Shown piece after piece: positions 18,244 to 26,863 of a stretch of 64,000 nt of DNA (position 1 is its first letter; every line of letters starts with the position of its first letter). The notes under the pieces are model-generated. The model was given only the letters and a program-made list of their open reading frames with translations. It had not been told where the DNA came from and did no database searches. Origin of the DNA: CAYYJR01 sp964472305 (GTDB lineage: Bacteria; Armatimonadota; Hebobacteria; CAIYQO01); the NCBI GenBank assembly GCA_964472305.1, contig CAYYJR010000017.1:39067-103066 (forward strand), in the 5' to 3' direction. The position numbers and the translations under genes are program-made.

Positions 18244-19293
18244 ATGCGCCCCGACATTAACATCATGATCTATCAACGGCTGTTACGAGTTGCGATATCG
18301 TTGTTCCTGATTGTCGCCGCCGGCGTGGTGGGTTATCGCGTCATCGAGCACCAGCACTACTCCCTCTTCGACGCCCTCTATATGACGGTCATCACCATTG
18401 CTTCGGTCGGATTCATGGAGGTGCATCCACTGTCCTGGGCGGGGCGCGTCTTCACCATTTGCCTGATTCTGGTCGGATGCAGCGTGCTGGTATATGCCGT
18501 TTCTACCGTGACGGCGTTCATTGTCGAAGGCGATCTCAGCGATGTGTTGCGGAGGCGAAAAATGCAGAAAAAGATCGATCAGATGCGCCACCACTACCTG
18601 ATCTGCGGCGCGGCGCAAACCGGCGAGCACGTTATCGACGAGTTGTATAAGACGCACAAAGCCTTCGTGGTCATCGATTGCGACGAAGAGAAGGTGGCCA
18701 ACCTGCACGAACGCGGTATCCCGGCCATTTGCGGCGATGCCACCCGCGACGCCGTGCTGCTGCAGGCGGGAGTGGCGCGCGCGCGCGGACTGATCACCAC
18801 GCTGCAGACGGACGCGGACAACCTGTTCGTGACCTTCACCGCCCGGCACCTGAATCCGGCGCTGCGTATCATTACCAAAGCGACAGCCGCGGAATCCGAA
18901 CCCAAGCTGCGCCAGGCCGGTGCCGACGGCGTGGTGATGACGAACTTCATCGGTGGCCTGCGCATGGCCAGCGAACTCATCCGCCCGTCGGTTGTCAGCT
19001 TCCTCGACATCATGCTGCGCTCGAAGGACGAAACGATTCGCGTTGAAGAGATCGCGCTGCATCCCACCTCGCCGGTAGTGGGCAAAACACTGGCAGCGAC
19101 CGGCTTGATGGACCGCGAAGGCGTTTCGGTGGTGGCGCTGATGGTGCAAGGGGGGGGAGAATACCTGTTCAATCCCGCGCGCCACCTGGTGCTGCAGCCG
19201 GAGCACGTGCTCATCGTGATGGGCAACGTCGCCTGCATCGACGAAATCCGCCAGCATCTCGCGCCGCACGGCCTCATTGTGCACGAAACGTGA
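18244..19293 (+). CDS. Two-TM potassium-channel-like protein with RCK (TrkA-N/TrkA-C) domains
   Basis: About 349 residues. TM1 is LRVAISLFLIVAAGVVGY, a pore region follows (residues ~40-62) and TM2 is FTICLILVGCSVLVYAV. A TrkA-N Rossmann domain (YLICGAAQTGEHVIDEL, then FVVIDCDEEKVANL) and a TrkA-C domain (residues ~265-349) complete a MthK/Kch-like ligand-gated channel. The selectivity filter position reads TIASVGFMEVHPLS in place of canonical TVGYGD, so ion selectivity is uncertain. The start at 18244 fits the promoter; ATG 18265 is an alternative. The 3' end overlaps the convergent secreted protein gene by 20 bp. Confidence 0.87.
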   Translation: MRPDINIMIYQRLLRVAISLFLIVAAGVVGYRVIEHQHYSLFDALYMTVITIASVGFMEVHPLSWAGRVFTICLILVGCSVLVYAVSTVTAFIVEGDLSDVLRRRKMQKKIDQMRHHYLICGAAQTGEHVIDELYKTHKAFVVIDCDEEKVANLHERGIPAICGDATRDAVLLQAGVARARGLITTLQTDADNLFVTFTARHLNPALRIITKATAAESEPKLRQAGADGVVMTNFIGGLRMASELIRPSVVSFLDIMLRSKDETIRVEEIALHPTSPVVGKTLAATGLMDREGVSVVALMVQGGGEYLFNPARHLVLQPEHVLIVMGNVACIDEIRQHLAPHGLIVHET

Positions 19294-20488
19294 AGCGCAT
19301 CGGGTAATTCGAACCCGATTGCGGCATCGCCGTCAACGTCAGCGTGCGCCGTTCGCCGGCGGCCAGCGAGACGCCCGTGAGCCGCACCACCCGTCCGGGC
19401 AGCAACGTGCCCGTCTCGCGCCAGTCGCCGCCGAAAGAATAGACCAGCCGGCCCGGCCCTCCCGCGGCATTGACCGCCACCTCGATCACCGCTTTGCGCG
19501 ACGTGGCATTGACCAGCGCCACCGTATAGCGATGCCACACCCCATAACCGCCATCCAGATCCTGTCCAGGCCGCTCCGCCGGGATGGGCGTTTCACCCAT
19601 CGGCAGCGACAGCGGCACGCCCCCCACCGCGAAGTCGGCGCGGAAGGTCAGGCAGGTGGTGGCGAACTGGAAATCGCCGTAGATGGACGACGGGTTGTAA
19701 CGCGAAAGCGGAGCGGTGGCATAACCCTCGTTGGGCAGGTGTGCGCGCACGCGCACGATCAGCGTACCCGCCGGGGTGAGCACCCGCAAGCGCGCCAACC
19801 CGCTGACAATGGTGTGCGGCGGAAACCCGGTGCGGATGATGGCGGTGGCGGTGGCAGGCGCCAGCGTGATGACAACGCCGGCGTTCCGTCCCTCACGCTC
19901 GGCATACTGCAGCGCGGCGCGATGCCCCGCCTCGTTCTCGCGCAACGCCGGTCCCTCACCGGCATCGATAATCTGCACCCGCACCGGCACGGTCGACGGA
20001 TTGATCAGCTCTACCATGAACGCCAGCGCGGTGTCGGAATCGTTGAGGTGGTGATAGAGCAGGCGCGTTACCGCCGTGGCATCGACCCGAGCTTCGCACA
20101 ACGCGCGCGGACGCGCCACCCGTTCCGGCACATTGCTCACCAGCAACCGGCTGGCCGGCACGTCGGCCACATCCAGCCGCGTGACGCGTACCGGCAGTGC
20201 GAACGTCGGCAGGCTGCCCACGCCCAGAGTCGCCACCGCCCACGCGCTCTTGCCTGCCCGCGGCTCGCCGGACGGCAGCACGACGCTCCGCAGGCGACAA
20301 TCGGCGTCCACGCATGCCGGCGGCGAAGGAAGTGTCAGCTTGAAGGCGCGTGCGATGGCGTAATCATACGGCGGTTGACCGGTGACGGTCACGGCAAAGG
20401 GAGAGGCGGCGCGCGAATGGCCCAGCGGCAGCACGACCAGCAACCAGACAACGAGCAGGCAGTGACGATGCAACGACGTAACCTCCAT
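19274..20488 (-). CDS. Secreted hypothetical protein
   Basis: An unrecognised protein of 399-404 residues. Two starts are plausible: ATG at 20488 or TTG at 20473, the latter with GGAGG 8 nt upstream. Both give a strong signal peptide (HCLLVVWLLVVLPLGHSRA). The mature protein is beta-rich, with segments such as TALAFMVELINPSTVPVRVQ and ALVNATSRKAVIEVAVNAAG that look like immunoglobulin-like or fibronectin-type strands. A Cys pair (CVDADC) could form a disulfide. It is convergent with the channel gene and overlaps its 3' end by 20 bp. No enzymatic motif seen. Confidence 0.75.
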   Translation of the reverse strand: MEVTSLHRHCLLVVWLLVVLPLGHSRAASPFAVTVTGQPPYDYAIARAFKLTLPSPPACVDADCRLRSVVLPSGEPRAGKSAWAVATLGVGSLPTFALPVRVTRLDVADVPASRLLVSNVPERVARPRALCEARVDATAVTRLLYHHLNDSDTALAFMVELINPSTVPVRVQIIDAGEGPALRENEAGHRAALQYAEREGRNAGVVITLAPATATAIIRTGFPPHTIVSGLARLRVLTPAGTLIVRVRAHLPNEGYATAPLSRYNPSSIYGDFQFATTCLTFRADFAVGGVPLSLPMGETPIPAERPGQDLDGGYGVWHRYTVALVNATSRKAVIEVAVNAAGGPGRLVYSFGGDWRETGTLLPGRVVRLTGVSLAAGERRTLTLTAMPQSGSNYPMRFTFRAQ

Positions 20489-20645
20489 CCTGACGGTTCC
20501 GGTTACAGCGTTCCCATGGATGCGACGCGGGATGGCGCGAAGAGCACACAGGTGAGGAGAAAGCGACGGGATGGCACGATGATCCTGAACAGGCGTGGGC
20601 ATGTAGCCGCGCCCTAGGAAGAACGGGGAATAGACCAACGCAAAC

Positions 20646-20682
20646 GGGGTGTCTCCGTTACCCGGGGGAATGGAGACACCCC
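20646..20682. terminator. Hairpin between rpsT and the secreted protein gene
   Basis: GGGGTGTCTCC (20646-20656) pairs perfectly with GGAGACACCCC (20672-20682), an 11-bp stem with a 15-nt loop, 34 bp after the rpsT stop. No T-run follows on either strand. Confidence 0.55.
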
Positions 20683-20715
20683 TGAAACGTAGCCGGCACG
20701 CAGTGGGCCAGGACG

Positions 20716-20985
20716 TTACGCCTTGGCAGCGGCGGCGTTAGCCCGCTTCATCAAGCGAGATTTCCGTCGTGCGGCGGTATTTTTATGGATGACGCCCTTG
20801 GTGGCGGCGCTGTCGAAGGCCTTCAGCGCCAATTTCACCGCGTCTTCGCTGGTGGCGACGGCGGTCGTAATGGCCGCGACCGCTTTCGTGCGCAGGGTTT
20901 TCAGGCGGGATTTCACCGACTGATTGCGCAGACGATTCCGTCGATTGGTCAACAAATCTTTTTTCGCCGATTTGGTGTTGGGCAC
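20716..20985 (-). CDS. rpsT: 30S ribosomal protein S20
   Basis: A small basic ribosomal protein that binds 16S rRNA early in 30S assembly, 89 residues. The N-terminus MPNTKSAKKDLLTNRRNR and the C-terminal KGVIHKNTAARRKSRLMKR are typical of S20. The start codon is GTG at 20985, preceded by GGGAGGA. It has its own strong promoter (21026-21054) and a downstream hairpin, so it is a single-gene unit divergent from gyrA. Confidence 0.97.
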   Translation of the reverse strand: MPNTKSAKKDLLTNRRNRLRNQSVKSRLKTLRTKAVAAITTAVATSEDAVKLALKAFDSAATKGVIHKNTAARRKSRLMKRANAAAAKA

Positions 20986-21025
20986 AGTTTATTCCTCCCG
21001 GTGCGTTAGCAGGCTACGGCGAGAC

Positions 21026-21054
21026 ATTATAACAGAGCGAAGCGGGAGGTGCAA
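21026..21054 (-). promoter_or_regulatory. rpsT promoter
   Basis: Minus strand: TTGCAC (21054-21049), 17-bp spacer, perfect TATAAT (21031-21026), about 40 bp before the rpsT start codon. Confidence 0.85.
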
Positions 21055-21149
21055 GAGCATGCATAATTTATTTCGCGACAAGCACGGCGTCCCGTATTTT
21101 TCTTCCGCCATTCCCCTCGATTTCCCTTCCGCCAGAAACCTCTGTGTGC

Positions 21150-21155
21150 TATAAT
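21150..21155 (+). promoter_or_regulatory. Candidate -10 element for gyrA
   Basis: A perfect TATAAT about 158 bp before the gyrA ATG. No good -35 hexamer is visible at 16-18 bp (TTCCGC at best), so the promoter may need supercoiling or an activator. The remaining leader to 21312 contains nothing I recognise. Confidence 0.4.
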
Positions 21156-21312
21156 ATGAAGTCACCCCCCTGCGTAGTGCGAGCAGGATGCCATCCCCGC
21201 GCGTCGAATAATCAGGGAGAGTAGAGTAAGCGCTGTGTTTGGTTGACCATACTGATTTGGCCGCGCCATCGCCTTCTCGTGCGGTGGCGTTGATGTGACA
21301 AAAGGAGATTCG

Positions 21313-23820
21313 ATGCCCGACGAAAAACAGATCGCCCATACGATTACGGACGTATCCATTGTCGACGAGATGAAAGATTCCTACCTCCGGTTCGCGATGA
21401 GCGTGATCATCAGTCGCGCGCTGCCGGATGTGCGCGACGGCTTGAAGCCGTCGCAGCGCCGCGTACTGTTCGCGATGAACGAACTGAATCTTTCCCCCGG
21501 CAGCAACACCCGCAAGTGCGCCGCCATCGTGGGTGAGTGTATGGGTAAATACCACCCGCACGGCGACGCGTCGATTTACGATACGCTGGTGCGCATGGCG
21601 CAAGACTGGAATTCGCGCTATCCGCTGGTGCACCCCAAGGGGAACTTTGGCTCCATCGACGGCGACCCCCCCGCGGCGATGCGCTATACCGAGGCAAAAT
21701 TGACCCCGCTGGGCGCGGAGTTGTTGGCGGATATCGATCAGGATACGGTGGATTTCATCCCGAACTTCGATGAAACTACCAAGGAGCCCTCGGTATTGCC
21801 GGCGGCTTTTCCGAACCTGGTGTGCAACGGCACCAGCGGCATCGCGGTAGGCATGGCGACAGAAATCGCCCCGCATAACCTGAACGAGGTGATTGACGCC
21901 TGTTCGCTGTTGATCGACCGCAACTACAGTGTTACCGTCGACGAACTGCTGGAAGTACTGCCTGGCCCCGACTTCCCCACTGGCGGGTTGATTCTGGGCA
22001 CCGGGGGCATTCGCGACGCCTACGCCACCGGCAACGGCGCGTGCACCATGCAGGCCCGCACCCACATCGAGCCGGCGGAGAGCGGCAAGATGGCGATTAT
22101 CGTCACCGAACTGCCCTATCAGGTGAACAAAGCGCGGTTGGTCGAGCAGATCGCCGAACTGGTGAAGGATAAAAAGATCCAGGGCATCGCCGACCTGCGC
22201 GACGAGTCCGACCGCGTGGGCATGAAGCTGGTCATCGAACTGAAGCGCGACGCCAACCCGCACGTGCTGCTCAACCAATTGTATAAGCATACGCCGCTGC
22301 GCAAGCGCTTCAACTTCAATATGGTCGGCATCATTCAGGTGAACGGCAAGCCGGAGCCGCGCACGCTGACCATGATCGACCTGCTTAAGGAATTCCTCGA
22401 ACATCGTCGCGTGGTGGTCACCCGCCGCGTGAAACATGAATTGAAGCAACAGCGCGACCGCGCCCACATCCTGGAAGGGTATCGCATCGCGTTGCTCAAC
22501 CTGGATGCGGTCATCAAGCTCATCCGCGAGAGCCGCACGCCGACCATGGCCCGTGAAGGCTTGATGCAGAGCTTCGCCATGAGCGAGCGACAGGCGCAGG
22601 CGGTCCTCGACCTGCAACTGCATCGCCTCACTTCCCTCGAAATCGAAAAGATCGAGAAGGAATACAAAGAGGTGATCATGCGCATCGCCTATCTGGAAGA
22701 CTTGCTGTCGAATGTGCGCAAGCTGATGGGCGTGGTCAAGGAAGAACTGTTGGACATGAAGAAGCGCCATGGCGACGCGCGCCGCACGCGCATCCGCCAG
22801 GAAGAAGCCGCCGAGTTGTCCATCGAAGACCTGATCGATGAAGAAGATGTTATCATCACCATGACCCGCGACGGCTACGTGAAGCGAGTGCCGGTGGATA
22901 CTTACCGCACCCAGGGCCGCGGCGGCAAAGGCATCGTCGGATTGACCGCCAAAGAAGAAGACAACGTCGAGCACCTCTTCATCGCCAACACCCACAGCTA
23001 CCTGCTGGTCTTCACCGACAAAGGCAAGGTGTATCGCTTGCGCACGCACGAGGTGCCGGCCTCCAGCCGCACCGCCCGCGGCGCGAACATCATCAACCTG
23101 ATCAATATCGAACCGGGCGAGCAAGTCACCGCGGTACTGAACGTGAAAGACTTCCCGGAGAATAAATACCTCTTCATGGTCACCGAGCAAGGCGTCGTGA
23201 AAAAGACCGCGATGTCGGAATTCTCCAACGTCTTCGCCGCCGGCAAGATCGCCATTACCATGAAGAACGACACCGACACGCTGCATTGGGTGAAGGTGAC
23301 CGACGGACACCGCCACATCGTGCTGGCCACCCATAACGGCATGTCCATCCGCTTCTCAGAGGAAGACGTCCGCCCGACAGGCCGTTCCTCACAGGGAGTC
23401 GGCGGCATCCAGTTCAAGGCCGACGAGGACAAGGTGGTCGGCGTGGCCCTGGTGAAACCCGGTCAGGACCTGCTGGCGGTTACCGAACGCGGCTACGGCA
23501 AACGCACGCCGTTGACCGAATACCGGCTGCAAGGCCGCAACGGCATGGGCATCAAAACCGTGCAGATTACCGAGAAGAACGGCCCGCTGGTCGATTGTAA
23601 GGTGGTGGACGAAAAGGACGAAGTGCTGATCATCTCCACCGGCGGCCAGATCATTCGTTCCAAGGTGAGCGAAATCCGCGAGACGGGCCGCTCCGCGCAG
23701 GGCGTGCGCTTGATGCGCATCAACGAAGACATCCAGGTCGCCTGCGTCGCGGTCGTGGTGAAGCGCGAAGAGCCCGCCAGCGAGGAAGATGCCGCTGACG
23801 CCGTTCCCGCCGAAGTGTAG
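21313..23820 (+). CDS. gyrA: DNA gyrase subunit A
   Basis: Breakage-reunion subunit of gyrase, 835 residues. The winged-helix/tower region carries the catalytic Tyr in AAMRYTEAKL (Tyr125). The C-terminal beta-pinwheel starts near residue 505, and the GyrA box reads QGRGGKG, supporting gyrase rather than topoisomerase IV. The quinolone region reads HPHGDASIYDTLVRMAQ, with Ala at the position of E. coli Ser83, as in mycobacteria. ATG at 21313 follows AAAGGAG; the track to 21295 would start before this box. gyrB is not adjacent. Confidence 0.97.
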   Translation: MPDEKQIAHTITDVSIVDEMKDSYLRFAMSVIISRALPDVRDGLKPSQRRVLFAMNELNLSPGSNTRKCAAIVGECMGKYHPHGDASIYDTLVRMAQDWNSRYPLVHPKGNFGSIDGDPPAAMRYTEAKLTPLGAELLADIDQDTVDFIPNFDETTKEPSVLPAAFPNLVCNGTSGIAVGMATEIAPHNLNEVIDACSLLIDRNYSVTVDELLEVLPGPDFPTGGLILGTGGIRDAYATGNGACTMQARTHIEPAESGKMAIIVTELPYQVNKARLVEQIAELVKDKKIQGIADLRDESDRVGMKLVIELKRDANPHVLLNQLYKHTPLRKRFNFNMVGIIQVNGKPEPRTLTMIDLLKEFLEHRRVVVTRRVKHELKQQRDRAHILEGYRIALLNLDAVIKLIRESRTPTMAREGLMQSFAMSERQAQAVLDLQLHRLTSLEIEKIEKEYKEVIMRIAYLEDLLSNVRKLMGVVKEELLDMKKRHGDARRTRIRQEEAAELSIEDLIDEEDVIITMTRDGYVKRVPVDTYRTQGRGGKGIVGLTAKEEDNVEHLFIANTHSYLLVFTDKGKVYRLRTHEVPASSRTARGANIINLINIEPGEQVTAVLNVKDFPENKYLFMVTEQGVVKKTAMSEFSNVFAAGKIAITMKNDTDTLHWVKVTDGHRHIVLATHNGMSIRFSEEDVRPTGRSSQGVGGIQFKADEDKVVGVALVKPGQDLLAVTERGYGKRTPLTEYRLQGRNGMGIKTVQITEKNGPLVDCKVVDEKDEVLIISTGGQIIRSKVSEIRETGRSAQGVRLMRINEDIQVACVAVVVKREEPASEEDAADAVPAEV

Positions 23821-23837
23821 CCCGCGACCTCGGGCAG

Positions 23838-23879
23838 ACGGCATCGGCCCGGGAGCAACTGCTCCCGGGCCGATGCCGT
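23838..23879. terminator. Perfect 19-bp hairpin after gyrA
   Basis: Positions 23838-23856 pair perfectly with 23861-23879 around an AACT loop, 17 bp past the gyrA stop and 32 bp before the convergent oxidoreductase stop. It is very GC-rich and could end transcription from both sides, although only two T residues follow. Confidence 0.75.
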
Positions 23880-23910
23880 TCAAGCATTGCCCACGCGCCG
23901 CAATGAACCT

Positions 23911-25020
23911 TCAGGCGGTGGAGGCATGGAGCGCCGAATTCTGCCGGTGGCAATCCTCGATCACGGCGATCTGCCGGCGTACTTGCGGAATCGTCACGAG
24001 CAGATCACTGCCGTGCAGCAGCACGTCGCGGATATTGCGATAAAACCGTTCGGTTCCCACCGAAAACGATCGCAGCGTGTAACCCGAAGCGGATTTAGCG
24101 CATTCTTCATCGATATTCCACGAGTTCTCCACCCAGGGTAAGTCTTCCCGCGGATATGCGCGATCCACTGACCACTGCGACCAGAACGACTGTTTCGGCG
24201 CTTGTTGCGCATCATAATACTTCCACTTCAACTCCGTGGCGTGCCCGGTCAGCCCGCCCCGCGTGCCGGAGATGTTATACATGTCACCTTGCGGATAGGC
24301 CAGGTATGCCGTGAGCAAGATCTCGACCAGCGGCATGTTGGGGCCATGCAAGGTCACGGCACAAAGATCGTCCGCGTCACCGCCCAGTTCGTGATGACAA
24401 CTCATCCGGCAGAATACCTGGGGATCCTTATCCCAGCCGATCAGGGTCAGCGCCTGGTCAATGGCATGCGGTCCCGTGTTGAACAGCACTCCGCCCAGAT
24501 TGCGCTGCAAGGTCTGCCAGTCCCACCGGCGACTGAAGCCACCCCAGTGGCTGCGGATGACCAGAATCTCCCCCAAAACACCGGACTGCACAATCTCTTG
24601 GATCTTCTCAAAGAATGGCTGGAAGCGATTATTCTGAAACGGCGCCAACATGCGTCCCGCTTCGACCGCCGCCTCATACATCCGGTCGACATCGGCGACG
24701 CTGCCCGCCAGGGGTTTCTCGCTGACCACATGATAACCCCCGCGCAAAGCTTCAATTGTCGCGGGAGCATGCAGTGGCGTCGGCAGGGCATTGACAAACA
24801 GGTCGAATCCCCCGGCGCGAAGCATTTCGGTATAATCCGCATACGCCGTTGCGCCAAATTCTCGCTCCGCGTCCTGCCGCCGTTCCGGCAACTGATCCGC
24901 CACCGCCACGATGCGAAACTCCTCGTGTGCCTGATGCAGCCATGTCCCATGGATGCCGTAACCACTCCGCCCTTGCCCGGCGATGGCTACCTTGATGATC
25001 CCCTCTGCCTGTGACCTCAT
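23911..25020 (-). CDS. Gfo/Idh/MocA family oxidoreductase
   Basis: A 369-residue predicted NAD(P)-dependent dehydrogenase. The N-terminal nucleotide loop is GQGRSGYGIHG, the catalytic EKP motif is intact (GYHVVSEKPLAG), and a C-terminal substrate domain carries GGVLFNTGPHAIDQAL with the conserved His of this family. ATG at 25020; the frame also opens at 25036 in another phase. It is 295 bp downstream of the beta-helix gene at 25316 on the same strand and probably acts on a sugar or sugar-derived metabolite. The 25021-25315 spacer holds no recognisable signal. Confidence 0.9.
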   Translation of the reverse strand: MRSQAEGIIKVAIAGQGRSGYGIHGTWLHQAHEEFRIVAVADQLPERRQDAEREFGATAYADYTEMLRAGGFDLFVNALPTPLHAPATIEALRGGYHVVSEKPLAGSVADVDRMYEAAVEAGRMLAPFQNNRFQPFFEKIQEIVQSGVLGEILVIRSHWGGFSRRWDWQTLQRNLGGVLFNTGPHAIDQALTLIGWDKDPQVFCRMSCHHELGGDADDLCAVTLHGPNMPLVEILLTAYLAYPQGDMYNISGTRGGLTGHATELKWKYYDAQQAPKQSFWSQWSVDRAYPREDLPWVENSWNIDEECAKSASGYTLRSFSVGTERFYRNIRDVLLHGSDLLVTIPQVRRQIAVIEDCHRQNSALHASTA

Positions 25021-25315
25021 ACTTTGTTCCTTCCATCAGCAGTGATGCCGTAGCAACATCGCAAATTCTTCGACCCCCGCTATTGCACTCCTTCTTTTCC
25101 CGGCTGTCCGCGTGTGTTTTTAGAAACAGTCTCCGGCAGGAAAAAATACATCAACGAAGCAAGCAAGGAGAACAGGATGATTGAACCTGAGCGCAGGGGC
25201 AAGCCGCGCAGGAACCCACCCATCACGGCGGGCCGGGTGGGTGACGCCTGTTCGGATCGTCTGCGCCAGTTCGTCGTTACCGGCGGTCTTCGTTGTCACC
25301 TCGCTCCTTGCAGAA

Positions 25316-26404
25316 TCATGATTGCACGCCGGCGACCAGGCAACCGATGTTGTCCCGAATCACTGTGGCCTCATCATGTCCGCCTTCATCCAGAATCAAC
25401 TGTTGCGTGGCGGCGTTGTGCAGGGCGTTGGCCATAATGACACTGCTGTGCAGCCCCTTGAGCACCATGGCATGACAGGGAGAAACCCGACCTGTGCCGT
25501 CGTCATTATTGCCGAAGCACATTGTGTTGCCCGTACAGGCAATGCCTACCGCATGCTCCAGCCAGAGGTGGCTGGATTCAGGCGTGCCCGGCTCCGCATG
25601 CGCCCCGCTGCGGTTGAAAATGTTGCCCGTGATGGCGCTGGTGCCCGGCAACCAGCGCTGGTCATCGGCCTTCGGATCGCCACGCAGCACGAGGGCCGGC
25701 CCACCAGAGCGGTCAACGAAGTTGCCGACGATATTGTAATGGTTGCCGTTCTCCAACAGAATCCCGCCGTCGTGATTCCACTCGATGCGGTTGCCGGTGA
25801 TGGTCACCGACGCTGTCGGTACGCGGCCACCGAGACCGAACTTGCCGTTGCCGATCATGATATTGTCGTGGATCCAACCGTCATAATGGCTCATCATCAC
25901 CCCGTCACCGGCGTTATGGTGAAAGAGGCTGTCGCGCACGGTAAAGCCCCAGGCATGCTCCAGGTGCGCACCATCGCCGGAAAATGACGCCACCCGGCAG
26001 TTCTCGATGACCAGAGTGTCTTCCGTCGTGTGGCCCGCACCGTTGATATAGATTCCGTGGATGTCATGTCCCAGATCGCCCCCGTCGAGGGCAAGGCCGG
26101 AGACGCGCGCACCCACCGTGCCGCACAGGTTCACGAGACAACTCGCCTGCGGATCGTTCAACCGCAATACAGTGCCCCCGTGCCGTCGATACGCCCACGT
26201 CGGCGATCCCGCCAGGGCCACATGCGTCCGCAGTTGCAGCATGCCGCAGCGATATTGGCCCGGCGGAAACCAAACCGTCCCCTGCACTTCGCCGGCGGCA
26301 TCAATCGCGCGCTGGATCGCGGCGGTGTCATCGGTCGCGTCGTCGCCGAGTGCGCCGAAACGTCGAACATTGAATGCTGATTCCATCATCTGGTTCTCCA
26401 CCAT
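25316..26404 (-). CDS. Parallel beta-helix protein, pectate-lyase-like fold
   Basis: About 362 residues. The N-terminal FNVRRFGALGDDATDDTAAI is the entry motif of the pectate lyase 3 / GH28-like superfamily, where polysaccharide-acting beta-helix enzymes begin. Beta-helix rungs follow (IENCRVASFSGDG, VRDSLFHHNAGDGV, ITGNRIEWNHDGGI, ITGNIFNRSG). No signal peptide is visible. Two starts are possible: ATG 26404 (GGGGAG 9 nt upstream) and ATG 26389 (GGAG 6 nt upstream). The long frame to 26698 covers a broken gene in other frames. Catalytic residues cannot be assigned. It may be a lyase, hydrolase or epimerase of the pectin type. Confidence 0.82.
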   Translation of the reverse strand: MVENQMMESAFNVRRFGALGDDATDDTAAIQRAIDAAGEVQGTVWFPPGQYRCGMLQLRTHVALAGSPTWAYRRHGGTVLRLNDPQASCLVNLCGTVGARVSGLALDGGDLGHDIHGIYINGAGHTTEDTLVIENCRVASFSGDGAHLEHAWGFTVRDSLFHHNAGDGVMMSHYDGWIHDNIMIGNGKFGLGGRVPTASVTITGNRIEWNHDGGILLENGNHYNIVGNFVDRSGGPALVLRGDPKADDQRWLPGTSAITGNIFNRSGAHAEPGTPESSHLWLEHAVGIACTGNTMCFGNNDDGTGRVSPCHAMVLKGLHSSVIMANALHNAATQQLILDEGGHDEATVIRDNIGCLVAGVQS

Positions 26405-26774
26405 CAGTAAACTCTCCCCTTCCCAGGTAGTTCCTCTTTCTCGAAGAACTTGGCAATTTCCTTGTACCAGGCGCGCAGACGGCGGCTGATGTGGTACTCG
26501 CCATGCGGCTGCCGCCGTTCCCACTGAACCGCACAGTCCGGCGGCACGCGCGGCAGGTCGCTCAACCGCCCCATCTCGGGAATTCCGCCATTGGTCTTGC
26601 CGGCAAAGCCGTGACACAGCGCAACTTCTGGCCGCCAGGACGGATTGCGACCCTGGCGAAACACGGGAAGTCCGCGAACCGCTGCACAGCGACCTCAAGC
26701 GTCATCACCGGCTGTCGGGAGCGGGCAACCTTCACGGAGCGCCGGGGCATGCCCTTATCCTCCCTGCCATCCAT
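26404..26774 (-). pseudogene. Frameshifted C-terminal gene remnant, family unknown
   Basis: Two minus-strand frames join into one plausible C-terminus. One reads PVMTLEVAVQRFADFP from about 26710. The other continues VFRQGRNPSWRPEVALCHGF and then RLRAWYKEIAKFFEKEELPG, ending in TGA at 26404. The switch falls near 26665. The low-complexity look of the shadow frames is absent and composition is protein-like. No N-terminus is left. It lies between the GH42-like gene and the beta-helix gene on the same strand, and its stop overlaps the next start codon, as in a former operon. I cannot name the family. Confidence 0.45.
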
Positions 26775-26863
26775 TATTCCACTAAGCCGAAGCGGAAGCC
26801 CCTGCTGTTGCCGCAGCGGTCAACGCGCACAAGAGAAAAGAATTATAACAGCAAATACCGTCG

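Noticed and set aside
20988..23334. Long minus-strand ORF (781 codons) opposite gyrA, and similar long shadows opposite thiC, rpsT-secreted, Gfo/Idh and lyase genes
   Set aside because: His/Gln/Arg-rich translations from the antisense of well-identified genes, typical of GC-rich codon bias; no start signals or family motifs.
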